The translations under genes and the position numbers were made by a program. Positions 39,144-64,000 of a stretch of DNA of 64,000 bases are shown in pieces. Below the pieces are notes generated by a model, which did no database searches, was not told the DNA's origin, and saw only the letters and a program-made list of their open reading frames with translations. Each line of letters opens with the position of its first letter. The stretch's first letter is position 1. The stretch comes from Glandiceps talaboti (taxonomy: Eukaryota > Hemichordata > Enteropneusta > Spengelidae), in contig NC_135549.1 of NCBI RefSeq assembly GCF_964340395.1, positions 18,943,842-19,007,841 of the forward strand, in the 5' to 3' direction.

Positions 39144-41240
39144 AAGCTGCAGTAGCTGAACAGTATTGAATTACCTTTGGGCGAACGTATTTTTGGAGCT
39201 GTATGCAAGATACAGATAAGTACAATAATTAACTAATATTAATTTTGGATCCGCACCAAAAAATCAGCCCCCTCAGCGGTGATCACGATTTCAACATGTT
39301 ACTGAACTACTTATGGATAAAATCCAAGGTCACACACGCTCGTTGTCGTCACATGGAACGACCAAAGTATGTATTCAATATGCTTTGTTGAACCTGGCTC
39401 GTGCTACAACTCTTAAGTTTGATGGCCTAATCTGTAGGTCAAGATACAGGTCAAAGGTCACTCTCATAAAAGAAAATTTACATGTGGGGTTAGACACTTG
39501 AATGGAGTTGCTATATGTACTACAGTTTTTTAGTTGTGCAGTAATACCATGAGATATATAAATACTACAATGTGTCTGTGACAGGCATGTATTGAGTTGA
39601 ATTTGATAATTGACCCTGAATGTTAAGGTCAAGGTCAAAGGTCTTGTCTCCAAAGATAGCTTGCATCTGATAATATGGGTTAGACACTTGAATGGAGTCT
39701 GTGCATTACAGTTTTTGAGTTATGCAGTAAATCGTGATTTTTACCTACAAATATGGCCACCATTCAGTCAAATTTGCATATATCAAACAATTAAGTGGCG
39801 TGCATATACACTGAATATTACTTGACAGCCCCAAAGTCAGTTAAAAATGGCCGGCCCTCAATCCCAAATTATGGCGTTCTAAGGTATTTTACGAATATAA
39901 ATACCGTCACCAGTTTTTGAACAGAAGAAAAGGAGACTTTGCCCGTGTAAACACCGGTGATGGTATTTTTGAAATATTCATAAATACCTAATACAGTAGT
40001 AATAACGCCAATTGTATCATGACCATCCTTGACCAGAATATTAGCTCACACGTGACTGACAGGTGATCGTACGCGTGTCCAGTCAACTCGTCACATTTTG
40101 AATTCGGCCTAATTTCAGCATGTCCTTAAAAACAGTCTTTGAAGATACAACTTTATCATTATGATTGTTATTTACAATGTTTCTCACAGTAGTTCGTAAA
40201 GGGTTCAAGTTAACACGAGTCAAGCTGAGTAAGCGGTGCAAACTCATTCAGTATGAACTCGAATTATGTGTTCCTCGGTTCAGCGCAAACCCAAGTTACC
40301 CAGACGTGTAGACCGTGGACCCAGGCCATCCACTCATCTATCGAATGGCACGCCAAATCCTACACTCGGGATCCCATCTTTTACATGCACGACTGCGATG
40401 TTTTCAAAGAATTCATAGTTTGCAAAGTCGAGATTGAGAGAGGATATATTATTTTAATGGGACGAGTTGCATGACAAATACTAGTTGAAAATGGGTCGTG
40501 TAAAGGGCAAAGTGCACTCAATGTAAATTATACGTACTGAGATATCTAAATTTGTGGATGTATCTAAGACACACTAATATCATTATTATGCGAACGAAAT
40601 GAGATAGCTATTAAAAATACCCACCTGATATGTGCCAAGACCTAGTAACGGGATCGTTCTTCCGTTATTAAGTGTCACAGCATGTGCCTGAAGTTGTGTC
40701 ACCTTAAAGGAACGAACAGAATTTATGGCGGGGTGGACACAGACACGGACACGAAATTATTTCGGGATGTGAAGGGGGGGGGGGGGCTGCAATGCACGCA
40801 ATTTAATATTAACGTTGGGAGAGGCTACGAAAAAGATCTTGGGCTCATTTGGGGGCGGGGGGTCACGAAGCATGACTTTTCTGAAAGCACTCTGGGAAGG
40901 TCGTGAAATGTATGTGTCTGTTTGACGTGTATCTGTGTTTGCTTTGTGTATATGTATCTGTGTTTAATGGTTTTGAAACTGCTATCACCACAACAAAATA
41001 ACCTCTACATCCACTACCACTACCATCGTGAGTATTAATTGTATCACAGTATGCGATTGTGATATTAGTGATGACATCATTACTTTATTCATATATTAAA
41101 TAAATTGATATCATTTTCTTTGGCTTGTGACAATGTGAAGCTTAAAAAAAAAAGAAAAAAAGATAATGCATACATAAAGAAAGTACAATCTTCAATGACT
41201 TTCGGCTCACACACAGGTAGAAGTGCATCAGACCTACATA

Positions 41241-41335
41241 AGTCTGTATGCACAGACTGTATGCTGGACGCTATGACCACACACTGCGTTCACTCCTACT
41301 ATTTAGGAGTGAACGCAGTGTGTGGTCATTGCGTC
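41241..41335. repeat. Two adjacent stem-loops downstream of APEH
   Basis: A small stem (AGTCTGT pairing with ACAGACT, 41241-41258) precedes a 32-bp stem with one mismatch (41267-41298 with 41304-41335) and a five-base loop. The larger stem includes CACACACTGCGTTCACTCC. Confidence 0.88.
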
Positions 41336-41458
41336 AAGCACGCAATTGTCAATATATCGCAATTTTTATATATCTACATTGGAACGCATGCGTAATGTAT
41401 ACTTTAATCAGGTGGTGGTAACAATAGTAAACATGAATTTACACAGCGTCTCGTAAAT

Positions 41459-41464
41459 TTTATT
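41459..41464 (-). promoter_or_regulatory. Poly(A) signal of APEH
   Basis: AATAAA on the minus strand about 240 bases after the APEH stop codon, a normal 3' UTR distance. Confidence 0.6.
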
Positions 41465-41700
41465 AAGACAATAAAAATGCGCCACTCTGGATGCCTATTC
41501 CGCCTGTTTAAACTGTTTAAATTGTTCACTTGTTAATGTAGCATGAATGTAATCAAATATAATCGTTAAGATTAGTTGTCTTGGCTATAATAACTACTTT
41601 GTGGTATCTATCACATTCACACTGATTTCTGAAAACGGTTTCCATTTTTACTTGACCACTATCAATGTTGGTTCTTTACATATGTTTCTCTGGTCTCCAA

Positions 41701-60535
<18,835 letters not shown>

Positions 60536-60776
60536 ATTTGATGTTGTACACAGACGACAACAAAAGCTGGGGTCACAGGTCAAGAATATCCGCGCCTTGC
60601 AGACTGAATATTTTGAAACGTGAAACCCACCTGTCTGTTAAATCCCCGATGAAAAATTCAACAGGAAAAACTGTAGTACAATTTTGAATAACGTTTTTCA
60701 ATCAACTTTAGTCATTGTTTTCGCGAAGTGGTGTCAAAGGTTAAGGCGCATGATCAGTCGTAACACCGAGGTTAAA
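60536..60776. promoter_or_regulatory. Bidirectional promoter/5' UTR of APEH and MRPL42
   Basis: The start codons of two head-to-head genes are only 241 bp apart. The interval is less AT-rich than its surroundings. It contains a direct repeat of the nuclear-receptor half-site with one-base spacing (GGGTCA C AGGTCA, 60570-60582, a DR1). The MRPL42 start codon is embedded in AAAATGGCAGCC, which resembles the YY1-type motif often found over start codons of housekeeping genes. No TATA box is evident. Spacing and motifs are seen; shared regulation is inferred. Confidence 0.75.
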
Positions 60777-61504
60777 ATGGCAGCCTCCATAGCGAGAAGA
60801 GTGTCCGGCTTTCGAAATATCCTGTTGCAGAGATATTTGCACTCAAATCAATGTAGGTACACTTCATTTACTGAGTTGTGTTACGACTCTCTGAAACTAA
60901 ATTATCAAATGTATATACCGATAATAGATAACTGAATGATGTGTACTGATTTTCCACTGCTGACAGTGCTGTACCGCGCAGCCCACATGTGGTGTAGCAG
61001 CTTGCAGACGGAGCGAAACGCGTGCACCGTTTACAAGTAGGACTATCCATATTCCTGCTTGCAGACGGACTAAGCTTAGTTGGCACTTGATTCTGGCGAT
61101 GTTTATCTCCTTCTTAGAGCCACTGACAGAATCAAGTCCTGCACTCCGTCTGCACATCCAAGAGTGAACTTGAAGAGAACCAAGTTTGCGTCACTTTTGT
61201 CAAGTTTTGATACATTACATGTATTGTATTAATACTAGTATAGCCACTCCGTTTTAGCATATTCTCATGTATTCCGAACCCTCTTCAGGTCAAGCTCTTG
61301 TAAAAGATAATGGCTGTCGCAGGATTGGGGTTAAATTATCATCAATGACGTATCACCCACGATATCATGAGCAATTCACAGTCAGAACAGATAGCCACCA
61401 ATGTTTAGTTGCCTTTTAGTCTAGCGTGAGGCTTTGATAAATCATGGATGTATTAGTGAGATCTCACTAATACATCCATGGATAAATGTAGTGAGCTTTG
61501 TCTC

Positions 61505-61535
<31 letters not shown>

Positions 61536-63490
61536 TTTATTGTTCCTTGATTTGCACTATGCATTTTAAACCCCGGAACGGAAAAAGCTCAACATCAAAA
61601 CTACAACGCTACAATTATAGCAGCTATTTTTAGACCTGTTTGCAGACGGAATACAGTAAGTCAAGTTCAGATTCTGACGATGTTCCTCTTCTTTCTATGA
61701 CACGAGGGACATCATCAGAATCAAGTTCTGTACTCTGTTTGCAAGCAGGACTAAGTTGTCTTTAGCCTAGCATCTAGTCATGTGGGGATTTTGACTATGG
61801 GTAGCCTGTTCACTGCACTGTTGAGATAAACATCTTTAGCTGGTCATACCCCCTAGCCCTCATATAATAGCTGGCTATTTGGCACGACCAGCTAAAGAAT
61901 TGATCTATCTGAACAGTGCAGTGAACAAACTGCTTTGTTGGAGACAATAATCAAAATCCCAACTGGTTACTAGGCTTCATTTTTGTGTAAGTTGCTGCAT
62001 GTCCTGTGTCGAGGTGCTATTGAAAAGGCTGTATTCCAAAAGTTCATTTGCTGTCCAATTTGTGAATTCTATGCATATGCAAATAAAGACATCTCATTCT
62101 CATACAAACCAGGTTGTTGTGGGCTAAGTCAGTCAACTTCCAGGAATTACAACAATACCAGGTATGTGAGCAATTGCCATACTTTGATATCATACAATTT
62201 TGCAATCTAAATAAAGAAAAAATTCCTATGATTTCAAACACTGTCGACCAATAGTACTCTCCCAGTGGTGACAGTAGCATGTAACATTTGCCGTTTAGTT
62301 ATTATATATTATATTAAAAAATAAAGTAATGTGCGTGAATATTATTATGTATTACACAAGTTGTTTTACTGAAGGTTAGTATCACTGAATGAGGCCCTTG
62401 ACATTTTGCAGAAAAAATGTTCACGTGTATATCTTCAGCATTCAGGTTTGCTAGATAATCCAATACAATAAACAATATTGTCATATTTTCACCATATTCT
62501 ATTCATATGGTTTTAGTATTTATGTCAGAGGAAAGATGTGTACAGTCCTTTGCCTGTGGAAATCTAAACTTGATTATGTGATTTATTGACAGTTCTACCA
62601 AACCACAGGTTGTTGTGTCAAGAAATGGAGAAATGATCATCTGTTATCACCCCTCAGAACAGTTCCCTTATGAACACAGCCAGGTATATAGCTGTTTTGG
62701 TATTAATTTAAATTACATCATTTGTTAGCTAGAATGTGTGCATTGCCTATTACTAAAACATTCTACCCGATGGCTTTCTTTAATATGAAAACATTCTGCA
62801 TCAAGTGATTTTCCCAAATCAAAATATTCTGACACAGAACATGATTTTAGTATGTGCATTTTCAAATTATACAGGGTAAACAAATCCACTGGTCCTGGTC
62901 CGGAACTAGCAATTTTTTTATTTTTATTTATTTATTTTTTTTTATTTATTTATTTATTTTTTTTTTGGGGGGGGACCACACAAATATTACCTTGTCTGGT
63001 CCATTGGACCAGTACCTTACTGTTAATAACTATATTAAAAAGTCATCTGAATATACAGATTCATAGGCAAGATTTAATGTTTCACATTAGCGGGACCTGG
63101 GACCACTAATTCTTTCAGCAGGACCATTGGATTTTCTAAGTCACTGGTCCGGAGACCATCAGTTCACAAAATGATTTGTTCACCCCTGAGATATGCAGAA
63201 AGTGATACTTTGTTGATGAAAAAAACTCAAGATGTTCTCATTTTGAGAAGAAAAAAATTCCTTTTAAATTAATGAACTGAAAATTTCTTGTGGGCTTTAC
63301 AGACCTAGTGACATATTTTCATGTTGTGTTTTTAGCCCATACCAAGGCCAGACCCAGCAAAACCAGAGCAAACACATGAAGAAGTCTTAAGACTTAATTT
63401 TGTAAGTAATATATACAAAGAAAGAGCTGGTCCCGATGAAGAAGAATTGGCTGAAATGTTTTATACAACAAAGCACAGATGGTTTCCACA
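60777..63490 (+). CDS. MRPL42: Mitochondrial large-subunit ribosomal protein mL42 (partial, 3' end off window)
   Basis: Nuclear-encoded protein of the 39S mitoribosomal subunit. Exons: 60777-60856, 62593-62683, 63336-63490; junction phases 2, 0 and 2. The N-terminus (MAASIARRVSGFRNILLQRYLH) is Arg-rich and lacks acidic residues, as expected of a matrix-targeting presequence. Exon 2 encodes SRNGEMIICYHPSEQFPYEHS and exon 3 PIPRPDP...THEEVLR...EMFYTTKHRWFP, matching the conserved core of vertebrate MRPL42 (CYHPS, PYEH, PIPRPDP, FTTKHRW). The last exon should carry a short basic C-terminus of the HGRYHRCR type; I did not find it before base 64000. An optional in-frame 33-base exon at 62129-62161 would restore length missing relative to vertebrates. 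Confidence 0.95.
61443..61480. repeat. 38-bp perfect palindrome
   Basis: CATGGATGTATTAGTGAG faces its exact complement across GATC, in MRPL42 intron 1. Confidence 0.9.
61757..61978. mobile_element. Fold-back (MITE-like) element in MRPL42 intron 1
   Basis: About 222 bp. Left arm blocks AGCCTAG, GGGATTTTGA, GTTCACTGCACTGTT and CTTTAGCTGGTC reappear in reverse complement and reverse order on the right. No coding capacity. Confidence 0.8.
62908..62968. repeat. T-rich (TTTA)n tract with G run
   Basis: TTTA/TTTTTA units followed by eight G, in MRPL42 intron 2. Confidence 0.93.
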
Positions 63491-64000
63491 GTAAGTATAA
63501 GGGATGGGACATGAACATAAAACTGATATAGATAGAAAACAAAGTCTTATCCCACTAGATTAGTATTAGAACATGAAAGCCAAAATGTCAACCATTCTTA
63601 GAAAAAGTATTAAAATTTAGGTGTGAAAAAATAGCTATTGGGCAGAGCTTTAGAGAGTTTGTCCAAAACAAAAGAGTAATCCCATGTAATCCTCATGGTT
63701 CTGCTAATGTGAGAACCCGGGATTGAAACCATGGCCTTTTAAGGAAGTCTGTACGATACAAGTTTGCGAGATAAACAAGGATCACTCCAATTGCAGTATG
63801 AAAATAACTTGAAAGCAGGTCTTGAGAGTAATGGATTGAATTTGGCAGTGATACAAGAGGAAACAACTGGTTCCAATAAATGGGCTCTTTAATAAAAGAT
63901 GTACCATGTGAAGGCTCCCGCATGTTTTGTATACTTATGATATACTTATAACATACTTATAATATATGCTGACCTCATATGATGCCCAGGCATCAGCCTG
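63491..64000. other. Last visible MRPL42 intron
   Basis: Non-coding as far as I can see; no candidate terminal exon encoding a basic tail in the required phase. Confidence 0.6.

Larger units (their letters stand above)
35983..41458. other. Intergenic interval, SLC35G-like to APEH 3' end
   Basis: No supported gene. Contains a TGTAT-rich pentanucleotide region at 38660-38935, a (TTG)n at 39094-39143, a two-unit repeat at 39430-39760 with clustered AGGTCA half-sites, a diverged fold-back relative at 39895-40090, and hairpins at 41241-41335. An open frame at 40253-40474 has no recognisable family. Confidence 0.65.

Noticed and set aside
40253-40474. 73-codon plus-strand frame with reasonable composition
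   Set aside because: No recognised family, no splice sites and no promoter signal; alternative frames are equally plausible. Not reported as a gene.
63700-63770. B-box-like sequence (GGTTTCAATCCC on the minus strand), considered as a tRNA or SINE
   Set aside because: No A box, cloverleaf or match to the SINE copies in this window.

Overview
The window is nuclear DNA of an animal, probably a marine invertebrate (lophotrochozoan or non-vertebrate deuterostome; I cannot place it further). The genes are split into short exons with GT-AG introns, the background is AT-rich, microsatellites and fold-back elements are everywhere, and there are tRNA-derived SINE copies. Nothing is bacterial or viral.

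Layout: (1) 353-12167, minus strand: the N-terminal two thirds of an ABCC5/MRP5-like ABC transporter (14 exons), running off the left edge before the second nucleotide-binding domain. (2) 19598-27002, minus: a nine-exon SLC22-family organic ion transporter, apparently complete, with an almost perfect 1.07-kb palindrome just upstream of its ATG. (3) 34733-35982, plus: an intron-free EamA/DMT (SLC35G-like) transporter with one reading-frame break near its end. (4) 41701-60535, minus: a complete 22-exon acylaminoacyl-peptidase (APEH), 722 codons, every splice phase reconciled. (5) 60777-63490, plus: mitochondrial ribosomal protein mL42 (MRPL42), head-to-head with APEH over 241 bp; its last exon is outside the window. 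The spaces 12.2-19.6, 28.1-34.7 and 36-41.4 kb hold repeats and no gene I can support.

The genes do not form one pathway: three membrane transporters, a cytosolic peptidase and a mitoribosomal protein. The only likely shared regulation is the APEH/MRPL42 bidirectional promoter.

The most unusual signal is repeated copying of coding-exon edges into adjacent introns. Tandem arrays begin inside conserved coding sequence at the 3' end of ABCC exon 7, APEH exon 7 and APEH exon 21 and run out through the splice donor. ABCC exon 10 has a decayed copy beside it, and ABCC exon 5 has a 119-bp inverted copy with one mismatch. Other structure: a repeat family with CCTCCCGTAAGGG ends that brackets the SLC22 gene as an inverted pair, a TTAA-flanked 346-bp fold-back element, and several long hairpins.
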